From NCBI GenBank assembly GCA_009837395.1, contig VXTP01000043.1, positions 186,001 to 250,000 on the forward strand: a stretch of DNA of 64,000 nucleotides, written 5' to 3'. The notes under the pieces were generated by a model. That model was not told the origin of the DNA and ran no database searches. It saw only the letters and a program-made list of their open reading frames with translations. A program made the position numbers and the translations under genes. The number at the start of each line of letters is the position of its first letter. Within the stretch, counting starts at the first letter, position 1. The stretch is from Gemmatimonadota bacterium. GTDB taxonomy: Bacteria; JAAXHH01. This document shows, in pieces, positions 1 to 8,588 of the stretch.

Positions 1-2
1 CC

Positions 3-1256
3 GGCCTGGCGCCCGAAGAGGCCCTGCCGCTCTGGCATTACACGCAGTTCGCCTACGGAGAGCCCCTGGAACCGGTCAATTGGCCCACCATCGAGTCCTA
101 CCTGGACCTCTTTCCGGGCCGCTCACCCGCTAACGTGTATCCCCAGGTGCCGCACTGCGCCGTGCGCGTCAAGGCCATGGGCTGGGACCCGGGGGCGCCC
201 ACGCCAGACCAGATGAAGGTCATGGAAGCGGAGACCCGCGCCTGGATGGAAGCCGGCGCCGGCTGCCTCTGCCTGGGACTGGACTACCAGCCCAGCGCCA
301 ACGCGCCTTTCGAGGAACTGGTAGCGCTTTGCAAGGTGGCGCTGGAATACGACGGGATCTACGCCGCCCACCTGAGATACCAGATCCTGGGACGGGACCG
401 GGCCTGGCAGGAACTCATCGACCTGCACCGGGCAAGCGGCATTCCCGTGCACGCATCCCACGAACGAGTCGACGACATGACGGGTCCGTTCCTGGACCAG
501 GCCATGAAAGACGGGGTGGATGTCTCCTTCGAATCCTATCTCTATCCGGCGGGCATGACCCATATCACCATGCAACTGCCCATGTGGGTCCAGACGGGCA
601 GTCCGGAAGAAGTCCTCGAGCGGATGCGCCTGCCGGATACCCGTCGCAAGGCCCTCGAGTATCTGAAGTCGACGAACCTGGCCGACCGCCAGTACATCGG
701 CTATACTCGTTCAGGCAAATTCGCGGGGATGACCCTGGGCGAGGCCGCGCGGAGCGTGAACAAGACGAACGAGGAATTCGCCTACGACCTCGTCCTCGAT
801 GAAGACGGCATCCAGGCCTTCGTCATGTTCTGGCCGGTGCCCGAAGCAGAAGTCGACGCCGTGCTGAACCGGACGGCGCCCCATTCCCTCATGATGGTCG
901 CCAGTGACGGCGTCTATGACTGCACCCATCCCCATCCCCGGGGCATGGGGTGTTTCGCGCAGATGCTCCGGAAGTTCGTTCGGGAGCGCGAGCTGCTGTC
1001 CCTGGAAGAGGCCGTCTACAAGATGAGTGGCTTTCCGGCGGAACGTTACCGGCTGAAAGACCGGGGCGTGCTGCGCGAAGGCGCGCCCGCGGACGTGGTC
1101 GTCTTCGATCCGCGGACCGTGGCCGACCGGGCCACCTTCGAAGCGCCGATCCAGCCTCCCGACGGAATTCCACACGTCTTCGTCAACGGCATTCCGGTCA
1201 TCGAAAACCACGAGCCCACGGCGCACCGCCCGGGCCAGGTCCTGAGCAGAGGATAG
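3..1256 (+). CDS. N-acyl-D-amino-acid deacylase family amidohydrolase, 5'-truncated by window edge
   Basis: The reading frame is open from the first bases of the window, so the N-terminus with the metal-binding HxH motif is missing. The visible part is the C-terminal two thirds of a D-aminoacylase-type amidohydrolase, which removes the acyl group from N-acyl-D-amino acids in the cytoplasm. The best evidence is the C-terminal block: GVLREGAPADVVVFDP, then a TVADRATFEAPIQ stretch, then GIPHVFVNGIPV and a RPGQVL ending, which is diagnostic of the family. The HASHERVDDM segment and ASDGVYDCTHPHPRG fit the metal-site and substrate loops. A GTG at 135 is only an internal codon. The pepF gene follows after 21 bp, suggesting co-transcription and use of peptide-derived substrates. 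Substrate specificity cannot be read from this part. Confidence 0.82.
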   Translation, partial: GLAPEEALPLWHYTQFAYGEPLEPVNWPTIESYLDLFPGRSPANVYPQVPHCAVRVKAMGWDPGAPTPDQMKVMEAETRAWMEAGAGCLCLGLDYQPSANAPFEELVALCKVALEYDGIYAAHLRYQILGRDRAWQELIDLHRASGIPVHASHERVDDMTGPFLDQAMKDGVDVSFESYLYPAGMTHITMQLPMWVQTGSPEEVLERMRLPDTRRKALEYLKSTNLADRQYIGYTRSGKFAGMTLGEAARSVNKTNEEFAYDLVLDEDGIQAFVMFWPVPEAEVDAVLNRTAPHSLMMVASDGVYDCTHPHPRGMGCFAQMLRKFVRERELLSLEEAVYKMSGFPAERYRLKDRGVLREGAPADVVVFDPRTVADRATFEAPIQPPDGIPHVFVNGIPVIENHEPTAHRPGQVLSRG

Positions 1257-1277
1257 GAAGGGACGCGTTGTAGATAC

Positions 1278-3080
1278 ATGGATTGGGATCTGGCTGCTTA
1301 CTTTCCCGCATTCGACGGACCGGAGATGCGCCGTTTCAAGGCCGGCCTCCGGAACGACCTGGACGCTTTGCTGGCCGATGCCTCGGGCACGGCGGATTTG
1401 AACCCCGGCAACATGGAAGTGTGGGAGCGCATCGTCCTGTCCTTCGAAGACGCCGTCACCCGGTTGCGGCACCTGGGCTCCTACGTTTCCTGCATTACCT
1501 CCGCGGACGCGAACAACGAGGAATTCGCCGCAGAGGAAGGCGCGTTGAGTCTGCTGGACGCCCGGATGTCCAAGATACTCGTGGAACTTCAGCGGGGACT
1601 CAAGACCCCTTCGGACGAGGTTTTTGAAGCGTTCACTTCCCGCCCCGCCCTCCGGGACGCACGGTACCGCATTTCCCGAATCAGGGAGCAGTCGCGGCAT
1701 ACCATGTCCACGGTGGAGGAACACCTGGCCTCCGACCTGGGCGTGGACGGGATCGAGGCCTGGGGACGGCTATACGACAGGATCTCGGGCAAGCTGACTT
1801 TCGAGATGGCCTATCCGGACGGCCGGCGGGAGCAGGTGCCCATGTCGCAGCGCCGCGCCCTGATGGAACACCCGGACCGGCGGGTACGTCGCGCCGCCTT
1901 CGAGGGGGGCAACGAGGCCTGGACTTCGATTGAGACGGTGCCGGCCGCCGCGTTGAACGCCATCGGAGGCACGCGGTTGACCCTGTACCGCCATCGCGGC
2001 ATGGACCACTATCTGGATAAGGCCCTGTTCCAGGCGGCGATCTCGCGGGAAACGCTGGACGCCATGTTCGAAGCGGTGTTCGCGGAAATCGATGTAGCCC
2101 GCGGCATCCTGGCGTACAAGGCGCGCCTCATGGGCGGCGATACACTGGGATGGTACGATCTCTCGGCGCCCCTGACCGTGGAGCACCAGGACGAACCCTC
2201 CTGGGATGATGCCAGGGCACTGGTGCATCGAGCCTTCGCGGCCGGATATCCCGCCCTGGCAGACTACACGAACGAGGCCTTCGAGCGCAAGTGGATCGAC
2301 TGGTCGCCCCGGCCAGGCAAGCGTCCCGGCGCCTTCTGCACGGGTTCCCCACTGACGAGAGAGTCCCGTGTATACATGACTTATAACGACAACATGGGTG
2401 ACGTGTTGACCCTGGCCCACGAACTGGGGCACGCCTTTCACGGCCATCTGATGCGGGAGGAACGCACGCTGAACCGCGCCTACCCCATGACCCTGGCCGA
2501 ATCCGCTTCCACCTTCGGCGAGATGCTGCTCATGCGGGGCCTGCTGGAGGAACCGGACGTGAGCGCCGAAACCAGGGCCTTCCTGTTGAACCTGGAGGCC
2601 AGCGACGGCGCCACCTACCTGATGGACATCCCGGTGCGATTCGAATTCGAAAAGGCCTTCCACGAAGAACGGGCGGACGGCGAAGTCGGCGTGAGCAGGC
2701 TGAAGGAGATGATGGTCGAGACCCAGCGCCGCGTGCTCGGCGACGTGCTGGACCCCGAGGGCGGCGATCCCTACTTCTGGGCGTCCAAGCTTCATTTCTA
2801 CATCACAGACACCACGTTCTACAATTTCCCCTATACCTTCGGCTACCTGCTCAGCCGGGGGCTATTCGCCCGGTACGAGAAGGAAGGTCCGGATTTCCTG
2901 CCGAGATACGAGCAGTACCTCAAGCTGACCGGCAGCGATACGGCGGAAAACGTGGTGCGGCAGACCATCGGCCTCGAGCTCACGGAGCCCGAATTCTGGT
3001 CGGAAGCCATACGGGGATTGGATGGAGTGCTGGACCAACTGAAGGCCAGCGTGGACGAAAGCCGTGCCGTGTTGAATTAG
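1278..3080 (+). CDS. pepF: M3 family oligoendopeptidase F
   Basis: A 600-residue cytoplasmic zinc metallopeptidase of family M3B, which cleaves short oligopeptides. The zinc site is HELGHAFHGH with HEXXH at residues 381-385, followed by the third-ligand helix around TLAESASTFGEMLL. The length matches PepF (about 600 aa). The C-terminal YNFPYTFGYLLSRGLFA block is typical of the family. The start is ATG at 1278; a GGAAGGG lies rather far upstream (about 1256-1262). It sits between an N-acyl-D-amino-acid deacylase and a NUDIX gene on the same strand, consistent with a peptide-scavenging neighbourhood. Confidence 0.92.
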   Translation: MDWDLAAYFPAFDGPEMRRFKAGLRNDLDALLADASGTADLNPGNMEVWERIVLSFEDAVTRLRHLGSYVSCITSADANNEEFAAEEGALSLLDARMSKILVELQRGLKTPSDEVFEAFTSRPALRDARYRISRIREQSRHTMSTVEEHLASDLGVDGIEAWGRLYDRISGKLTFEMAYPDGRREQVPMSQRRALMEHPDRRVRRAAFEGGNEAWTSIETVPAAALNAIGGTRLTLYRHRGMDHYLDKALFQAAISRETLDAMFEAVFAEIDVARGILAYKARLMGGDTLGWYDLSAPLTVEHQDEPSWDDARALVHRAFAAGYPALADYTNEAFERKWIDWSPRPGKRPGAFCTGSPLTRESRVYMTYNDNMGDVLTLAHELGHAFHGHLMREERTLNRAYPMTLAESASTFGEMLLMRGLLEEPDVSAETRAFLLNLEASDGATYLMDIPVRFEFEKAFHEERADGEVGVSRLKEMMVETQRRVLGDVLDPEGGDPYFWASKLHFYITDTTFYNFPYTFGYLLSRGLFARYEKEGPDFLPRYEQYLKLTGSDTAENVVRQTIGLELTEPEFWSEAIRGLDGVLDQLKASVDESRAVLN

Positions 3081-3145
3081 CAGGTGTCGAGCGGGTCAGG
3101 CCCGGTCCGCCGGTCCCGCCGGCCAGCCCCGCCAGGGAGAGCCTC

Positions 3146-3895
3146 ATGACCGTCATCGAGGGGGAGCGCAACCGGTTCCACGGCGTGGAAGTCGACTCGG
3201 ACGCCCTGCCGGACAATCCGGATGGATTCAGGGAGCGCCTGGACCTTTCGATCCGGACATGGAAGGCAGAGGACCTCCAGGTCGCCTGGTTCAAAGTCCC
3301 CCTGGACCGCGCTTTTCTCATTCCCGCACTGGTGGATGCGGGAAGCGTGTACCATCACAGCACCACCGATTACCTGATGCTGACGCTCAGGTTGGTGGAG
3401 GACGCCTTCGTGCCGCTGTACGCGACTCATTACATCGGCGCCGGTGGCGTGGTGATCAACGAGAAGGACGAACTGCTCGTGGTGTGCGAACGGTTTCGCG
3501 GTGGACGCGCCCCCTACTACAAGCTTCCCGGCGGCGCACTGCAGCCGGAGGAGCACCTGGCCGAGGGCGTCGTCCGGGAGGTTTTCGAAGAAACGGGCGT
3601 GCCGACCCGCTTCGACGGCCTGGTCTGTTTCCGGCACTGGCACGGATACCGCTACGACAAATCCGATATCTATTTCGTCTGTCGCCTGAGGCCGCTCCAC
3701 CAGATCATCCAGATGCAGACCACGGAGATCGAAGAGTGCTTCTGGATGCCGGTGGCGACTTACATGGGCTCGGAGAACGTCAGCCAGTTCAACAAGCTCA
3801 TCGTCAAGGCCGCCGTGGAGAACCAGGGTCTGAAGGAAACGTGGGTCGACGGTTACGGCGATCCGGAACGGTACGAGTTCTTCATGCCGGAGTAG
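3146..3895 (+). CDS. NUDIX hydrolase with NUDT6-like N-terminal domain
   Basis: A 249-residue protein. The C-terminal half holds a complete Nudix box, GGALQPEEHLAEGVVREVFE followed by ETG (about residues 129-151), with the REVFEE metal ligands. Such enzymes hydrolyse nucleoside-diphosphate-linked compounds. The N-terminal 90 residues (starting FHGVEVDSDALPDNPDGF) resemble the pre-NUDIX domain of eukaryotic NUDT6 and plant NUDX proteins. The start ATG follows a GGGAG ribosome site. Its substrate is unknown; the neighbouring genes give no clear pathway. Confidence 0.85.
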   Translation: MTVIEGERNRFHGVEVDSDALPDNPDGFRERLDLSIRTWKAEDLQVAWFKVPLDRAFLIPALVDAGSVYHHSTTDYLMLTLRLVEDAFVPLYATHYIGAGGVVINEKDELLVVCERFRGGRAPYYKLPGGALQPEEHLAEGVVREVFEETGVPTRFDGLVCFRHWHGYRYDKSDIYFVCRLRPLHQIIQMQTTEIEECFWMPVATYMGSENVSQFNKLIVKAAVENQGLKETWVDGYGDPERYEFFMPE

Positions 3896-3953
3896 GTAGC
3901 GTTATAAATAGTAAAACATCCATAACTTAACACACATCATCGAGGACTGACCC

Positions 3954-5360
3954 ATGGCCAAGACCCGCCGGCGCAGGAAGAAGCATCCCAATATCGTACT
4001 GTTGGGCGTGGATTCCCTTCTGGCCGATCACATGAGCTGTTACGGCTACCACCGACAGACCACGCCCCATATCGACCGATTCGCCGAGGGCGGCGCGTTG
4101 TTCGAGAAGACCTACAGCGCTCATATCCCTACGACCAGCGCCTACGCGTCCATGTTGACCGGCCTGGACGCCTTCGGCACCCAGGTGGTGGCCCTGCGGC
4201 ACAAGGGCGGCCTGCGGGAGGACGTGCAGACGCTGCCCGAGATCCTGCGGGAGCATGGATACGCGACCACCAGCGTGGGCTTTGCCGGGAACCCGTCGTC
4301 CCGCGGTTTCGACAAGTACCTCGAGTATCCGAGCTGGGGAAGCTGGAACGAAGGGCGCAGTCCCAAGGCGCAGAAGCTGAACGACGTAGCCATCCCGGAA
4401 CTGGACCGGCTCGCAAGGCGGCGCGGCCCCTTCTTCCTGTTCCTCCGCCACATGGACCCCCACGCGCCGTACCTGCCGCCGAAGCCCTACGAGCGCATGT
4501 TCTACCATGGCGACGAGTGCGACCCGAAGAACAGGTCCATGGATCCGGTCAAGGCGTTCAAGCCCTTCTGCGATTTCTTCGCCCAGTGGATGCCGCCGGG
4601 CATCACCGACAAGGACTACGTCATCGCCCAGTACGACGGAGCGGTGGCGTACATGGACGCCTGCATCCAGACGATCTTCAACGCCCTCGAGGCCCACGGC
4701 ATCATGGACGAGACGATCGTGATCCTCAACGGCGACCACGGCGAGACGCTCTACGATCACGAATGCTGGTTCGACCACCACGGTCTCTATGACGTGACGC
4801 TCCACGTCCCGCTCATCATCCGGTATCCGGGCAGGATCCCCGCGGGTGGCCGCGTCAGCGGGTACAACCAGCACAAGGACCTCGTGCCCACCATCCTGGA
4901 CCTGGCGGAAATCAACACGGGGATCGACTTCGACGGCGACAGCCTGATGTCCCTGGTAGACGGTACGGTGCCTTCCTTCGACAGCGAGTTCTACATCACC
5001 GAGTGCACCTGGATGCGCAAGCACGGCTGGCGAACGCCCCAGTGGAAACTGATGGTGGCCCTGGAACCGGATTTCCACTTCAAGCCGCCGGTCGAGCTGT
5101 ACAACCTGGTGGAGGATCCGGATGAGAACAATAACCTGGCCGATGAGCTGCCGGACGTGGTAAACCTGCTCAAGCGGCGCATGAGGAACTGGATCAGCAA
5201 ACGGGTGAAGGAGACAGGGAAACGCAATCCCATGCTGACCCAGGGGGACTGGCACGGCCATGAGGGGGTAGGGGCCTTCAAGTCCTCGCAGCAGGCCTAC
5301 GACACGATGCATATCGGCGATCCCAACCAGGCCGCGAGCCTGCAGGCGCGCAGCCGATGA
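3954..5360 (+). CDS. Sulfatase/alkaline-phosphatase-fold hydrolase with noncanonical nucleophile site
   Basis: A 468-residue sulfatase-family protein without a signal peptide; it begins with a very basic stretch (KTRRRRKK). Metal-ligand motifs are present: NIVLLGVDS near the N-terminus and LNGDHGETLYDHE about residues 258-270. The activation motif, however, reads PTTSAYASMLTG. Counting back from the conserved TG, the position of the Cys/Ser converted to formylglycine is Thr60 and the motif Arg is Tyr64. A canonical sulfatase needs C/S-x-P-x-R. The protein may therefore be a phosphodiesterase-like member using Thr, or inactive. It precedes a Gfo/Idh/MocA dehydrogenase, isomerase and galactonate dehydratase, so a sugar-ester substrate is plausible. 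The family call is firm; the activity is open. Confidence 0.8.
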   Translation: MAKTRRRRKKHPNIVLLGVDSLLADHMSCYGYHRQTTPHIDRFAEGGALFEKTYSAHIPTTSAYASMLTGLDAFGTQVVALRHKGGLREDVQTLPEILREHGYATTSVGFAGNPSSRGFDKYLEYPSWGSWNEGRSPKAQKLNDVAIPELDRLARRRGPFFLFLRHMDPHAPYLPPKPYERMFYHGDECDPKNRSMDPVKAFKPFCDFFAQWMPPGITDKDYVIAQYDGAVAYMDACIQTIFNALEAHGIMDETIVILNGDHGETLYDHECWFDHHGLYDVTLHVPLIIRYPGRIPAGGRVSGYNQHKDLVPTILDLAEINTGIDFDGDSLMSLVDGTVPSFDSEFYITECTWMRKHGWRTPQWKLMVALEPDFHFKPPVELYNLVEDPDENNNLADELPDVVNLLKRRMRNWISKRVKETGKRNPMLTQGDWHGHEGVGAFKSSQQAYDTMHIGDPNQAASLQARSR

Positions 5361-5380
5361 CGGGGTCGCCGCGCCGCGTC

Positions 5381-5405
5381 GCGTGGTATCAAAACCGCTT
5401 TTTCT
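5381..5405 (+). terminator. Weak hairpin plus T-run after sulfatase-like gene
   Basis: About 20 bp after the stop codon, GCG-T-GGT and ACCGC can pair around an ATCAAA loop with a two-base bulge, followed directly by five T residues. The stem is short, so this is only a possible intrinsic terminator. It would separate the sulfatase-like gene from the following oxidoreductase. Confidence 0.3.
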
Positions 5406-5505
5406 ACACAGGTATTTAGTGGACCGATCCGCGCAACTTACTGAAATATCGTAGTTTAACACGCGAGAATCGATAGTCTGAGATTTAGCAAAGGAGCGTT
5501 TGAAG

Positions 5506-6501
5506 ATGGGGCTGAATATCGCGGTGGTGGGCATGGGCGGCATCGGAAACAACCATGCACGGAACTACCAGGAACATGAAGCGTGCACGATCGTGGCCGT
5601 TTGCGACGCCATCAAGGACAAGGCCGACGAGGCGGCGCAGACCTACGGCTGCAGGGCATTCAACAGCGTCGGAGACCTGTTGAACAGCGGGTTGAAGGTC
5701 GACGCGGCCAGCGTATGTACGGCCGGCGTGGAGAACGGCGGGGATCATTACGCCCCGACGATGGAATTGCTGGGCGGCGGCATCCCCGTACTGGGCGAGA
5801 AGCCCATATCGAACGAGATCCCGAAGGCCCGGGAGATGGTCGCGCTGGCGCAGGAACGGAGTCTTCGCTACGGGATCAACCTCAACCACCGCTTCACGCC
5901 GGCCGCGCTCCGGGCGAAGGAATGGGTCGAGGCCGGCCGGCTGGGCGAACTGAACATCATCAACATGACGATGTGGATCAACAACCCCAACGAGAGCTCG
6001 CCCCATTTCCACATGCGGGCGCTTCATCCCCACTCCATCGACGTGATGCGGTATTTCTGCGGCGACGTGGAGAAGGTGCAGGCCTTCTTCAAGAAGGGCC
6101 GGGGACGGAAGATCTGGTCCAACGTCCAGGTCAACATGCTGTTCGAGAACGGCGTCGTCGGCCATCTCACCGGGAGCTACGACGCCGGGGGAAGCTATGG
6201 CCTGGAGACCTGCGAGGTCGTGGGCTCGGACGCCCGGTTCGTCATACGCGAAGCCTGCGAGGGACTGGAATTCTATCCCCGGCATTCCAGGGAAGTGGAA
6301 TCCTACCAGTACCTGGGCGGCATGATGGGGTTCTCTGAGACCTTCGGCTCGCGGATCACCCGCTGGATTGAACAGAACCTGGAAGGCGCGGCGCCGGAGG
6401 ACATCGACGCCAAAGCCGAGGATGCCCTGCGCGCCCAGTTGATCATCGAGGCTGCCATCGAATCATGGGACACCGATTCCGTAGTTACGGTACAATATTG
6501 A
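5506..6501 (+). CDS. Gfo/Idh/MocA family NAD(P)-dependent oxidoreductase
   Basis: A 331-residue cytoplasmic dehydrogenase of the glucose-fructose oxidoreductase/inositol dehydrogenase family. The N-terminal Rossmann motif is VVGMGGIGNNHA, and the family EKP motif appears as GEKPISNEIPKA near residue 105. The C-terminal half is the substrate-binding beta-sheet domain. An AAGGAG ribosome site at 5491-5496 is nine bases from ATG 5506 but only three from an in-frame TTG at 5500, so ATG 5506 is preferred. It is followed 40 bp downstream by a sugar-phosphate-isomerase-like gene, a common pairing in polyol, inositol and amino-sugar catabolism. The substrate is unknown. Confidence 0.9.
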   Translation: MGLNIAVVGMGGIGNNHARNYQEHEACTIVAVCDAIKDKADEAAQTYGCRAFNSVGDLLNSGLKVDAASVCTAGVENGGDHYAPTMELLGGGIPVLGEKPISNEIPKAREMVALAQERSLRYGINLNHRFTPAALRAKEWVEAGRLGELNIINMTMWINNPNESSPHFHMRALHPHSIDVMRYFCGDVEKVQAFFKKGRGRKIWSNVQVNMLFENGVVGHLTGSYDAGGSYGLETCEVVGSDARFVIREACEGLEFYPRHSREVESYQYLGGMMGFSETFGSRITRWIEQNLEGAAPEDIDAKAEDALRAQLIIEAAIESWDTDSVVTVQY

Positions 6502-6541
6502 CGGTACAAAACTAACGATACGAGACTGACAAGGAGCAAAC

Positions 6542-7339
6542 ATGAAACTCGGTGCCAACTCGGTACTGTTCGGCGGCTACGACATGGAAACGGCCTTCAA
6601 GTACCTGTCCATGGCCGGGTACGACGGCATGGAAGTGTCGGCTATCGGCGGCATGAGCGAGCATCTCGTCCTGTCGGACTGGCGAGCCATCGCGCCGGAA
6701 ATCCGGCGTCTGTCCGACGAATATGGCCTGGAACTGCTGGCCATGGAGCAGCCGTCCCAGGACGGGGAAGTCATGGAGTCCGCGTTCCAGGCCGCGGTCG
6801 AGACCGGCATCCCGATCATCAACTGCGGACCCGGCGGAACGTCCGGAGACGAGGAGAGCCTCCAGGCGACCATCGATTCGCTGGGCAGGCTGGCGGACCG
6901 GGCGGAGCAGTATGGCGTCACGCTCTGCGTCAAGGCCCACGTGGGCGCAAGTATCTACGACACGCCGACGACGCTGCGCGCCATGGAAGCCATATCGTCT
7001 CCGGCCTTCGGGATCGACATGGATCCTTCCCATATCCACCGCGCCGATGAGAACACAGTGGACGCTATCAAGGCGGTGCTGCCCCGCGTCCGCCACGTGC
7101 ACATCCGCGACTGCAAGGGTCGCCAGGCAGGTCCGGGGGCGCCGGAGGACCAGGCTAACGGCCGCGGCGATATCGACCTGGTCGGGTATATCCGCGCACT
7201 GCACGAGGGCGGTTACGACGGTCCGGTCAACCTCGAGGTCATCGGGGCAAAGGAATATTCACTGGAGCAGTGTTGTGTCATCGCCGCCGAAACGCGGGGT
7301 CACATGCAGGCTTGTCTCCAGGCGTGCGGAGCGCGGTAG
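6542..7339 (+). CDS. Sugar phosphate isomerase/epimerase-like TIM barrel
   Basis: A 265-residue TIM-barrel protein of the xylose isomerase-like/AP endonuclease 2 superfamily. Segments such as CVKAHVGASIYDT, GIDMDPSHIH, HVHIRDCKGR and a closing VNLEVIG carry the expected metal-binding acidic and His residues. Members isomerise or epimerise sugars, or act on inosose-type cyclitols. AAGGAG at 6531-6536 sets the ATG start. It is paired with the upstream Gfo/Idh/MocA oxidoreductase. Its last four codons run into a 23-bp tandem repeat, and its TAG stop lies inside the first repeat copy. Confidence 0.85.
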   Translation: MKLGANSVLFGGYDMETAFKYLSMAGYDGMEVSAIGGMSEHLVLSDWRAIAPEIRRLSDEYGLELLAMEQPSQDGEVMESAFQAAVETGIPIINCGPGGTSGDEESLQATIDSLGRLADRAEQYGVTLCVKAHVGASIYDTPTTLRAMEAISSPAFGIDMDPSHIHRADENTVDAIKAVLPRVRHVHIRDCKGRQAGPGAPEDQANGRGDIDLVGYIRALHEGGYDGPVNLEVIGAKEYSLEQCCVIAAETRGHMQACLQACGAR

Positions 7340-7419
7340 GTTGGTTGGCCGGAGCGCGGTAGGTTGGTTGGCCGGAGCGCGGTTGGGTGGCAGGCCGGAG
7401 CGCGGTTGGGTGGTAAAAC
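7328..7419. repeat. Four tandem copies of a 23-bp unit overlapping a gene end
   Basis: Four head-to-tail copies with period 23 lie at 7328-7350, 7351-7373, 7374-7396 and 7397-7419. The first two are identical (GGAGCGCGGTAGG then TTGGTTGGCC); the third is changed in its second half and the fourth diverges at its end. The first copy contains the stop codon of the upstream isomerase. There are no unique spacers, so this is not a CRISPR array. The remainder lies directly before the ribosome site of the dehydratase gene. Confidence 0.95.
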
Positions 7420-7443
7420 GGCAGATAACCGGAGAGGCACACC

Positions 7444-8547
7444 ATGAAAATCACCAAGCTGGAGACCTTCCTTGTCAAGCCCCGATGGCTCTTTCTCAAG
7501 ATCCATACCGACGAGGGCCTGGTGGGACTGGGCGAACCCATCCTGGAGGGCCGGGCAAAGACCTGCGCCCAGGCCGTGGCGGAGTTGGAGCCGTATCTGA
7601 TCGGCAAGGACCCGACCCGGGTGGTCCACCACTGGCAGGCCATGTACCGCCACGCCTTCTACCGGGGAGGTCCAATCCTGACCAGCGCGCTCAGCGGGGT
7701 GGAACAGGCGCTCTGGGACCTGTCGGGCAAGGCCCTGGGCGTGCCGGTGTACAAGCTGCTGGGCGGCCCCACGCGCGATCGCATACGGTTGTACAAGGGC
7801 GGCGGCGACCCGGACACCATCGGGGACTGGATCGCGAAGGGGTTCACCTGCTTCAAAACCGGACCGTATGCGGAGCGACCATCCCGCATCATCGAGAACA
7901 AGGCCTTCATCGACACGGCCGCCAACCACTTCGCCCGGCTGAGGGAAGTCGCCGGCCCGGAAATCGACCTGGCCATCGACTTCCACGGCGCGATCAGCCC
8001 CCAGACGGCCAAGCTGCTCATCAAGGAACTCGAACCCTACCAGCCCTTTTTCGTGGAAGAGCCCGTTCAGTGCCAGAACGTCGACGTGCTCGCCGAGATC
8101 GCCCGGGGCACCCACCTGCCCATCGCCACGGGAGAGCGCGTCTTCACCAAGTGGGGGTTCCGGGAGATCCTGGAGAAGCAGGCCGCGGCCATCCTGCAGC
8201 CGGACCTGTGCCACGCCGGCGGCATCTTCGAGGTACGGCTCATCGCGGGCATGGCCGAGGCCTACTACGGCGGGATCGCGCCCCACAACCCCCTCGGACC
8301 CATTTCCCTGGCCGCCTGCCTGCAGCTGGACGCCTCGATCCCCAATTTCGTCGCCCAAGAACACACCACGCTGGGCGAGGGATACCTCAAGAAGCCCTTC
8401 GTCTTCAAGGATGGATTCGTAGAATTGCCCACGGGACCGGGTCTGGGTATCGAACTGGACGACGACGCCATGGAGGACAAGATCGACCACGACTGGCGCA
8501 ACGGTGAAAGCTACCTGGCCGACGACGGGTCCGTGGTGGACTGGTAG
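7444..8547 (+). CDS. dgoD: D-galactonate dehydratase-like enolase-superfamily enzyme
   Basis: A 367-residue mandelate racemase/muconate-lactonizing-enzyme family protein that resembles DgoD along its whole length: LKIHTDEGLVGLGEPILEG near the N-terminus, FYRGGPILTSALSGVEQALWD, then the catalytic segment. Visible active-site residues are Asp179 and His181 (DFHG), Glu205 (FVEEPV), Glu231 (TGERVF) and His281 (APHNPLGP). DgoD dehydrates D-galactonate to 2-keto-3-deoxygalactonate. It is slightly shorter than the E. coli enzyme (382 aa). GGAGAGG at 7431-7437 fixes the start. It is the last gene of the leftmost + strand run and converges with the next operon. A related aldonate could be the true substrate. 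Confidence 0.85.
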   Translation: MKITKLETFLVKPRWLFLKIHTDEGLVGLGEPILEGRAKTCAQAVAELEPYLIGKDPTRVVHHWQAMYRHAFYRGGPILTSALSGVEQALWDLSGKALGVPVYKLLGGPTRDRIRLYKGGGDPDTIGDWIAKGFTCFKTGPYAERPSRIIENKAFIDTAANHFARLREVAGPEIDLAIDFHGAISPQTAKLLIKELEPYQPFFVEEPVQCQNVDVLAEIARGTHLPIATGERVFTKWGFREILEKQAAAILQPDLCHAGGIFEVRLIAGMAEAYYGGIAPHNPLGPISLAACLQLDASIPNFVAQEHTTLGEGYLKKPFVFKDGFVELPTGPGLGIELDDDAMEDKIDHDWRNGESYLADDGSVVDW

Positions 8548-8588
8548 GATCAGGTCGGCGTGAGGGCGCGCACCAGCCTGAAACCATA

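Noticed and set aside
3927-5552. Long minus-strand frame (541 codons) opposite the sulfatase-like gene
   Set aside because: It mirrors the codon pattern of the real gene in GC-rich DNA and shows no recognisable protein features.
7328-7419. CRISPR array
   Set aside because: The four 23-bp units abut directly with no unique spacers, and no cas genes are present; it is a simple tandem repeat.
8548-8588. Bidirectional terminator between the convergent dehydratase and isomerase genes
   Set aside because: Only a poor imperfect hairpin could be drawn and no T-run is present.
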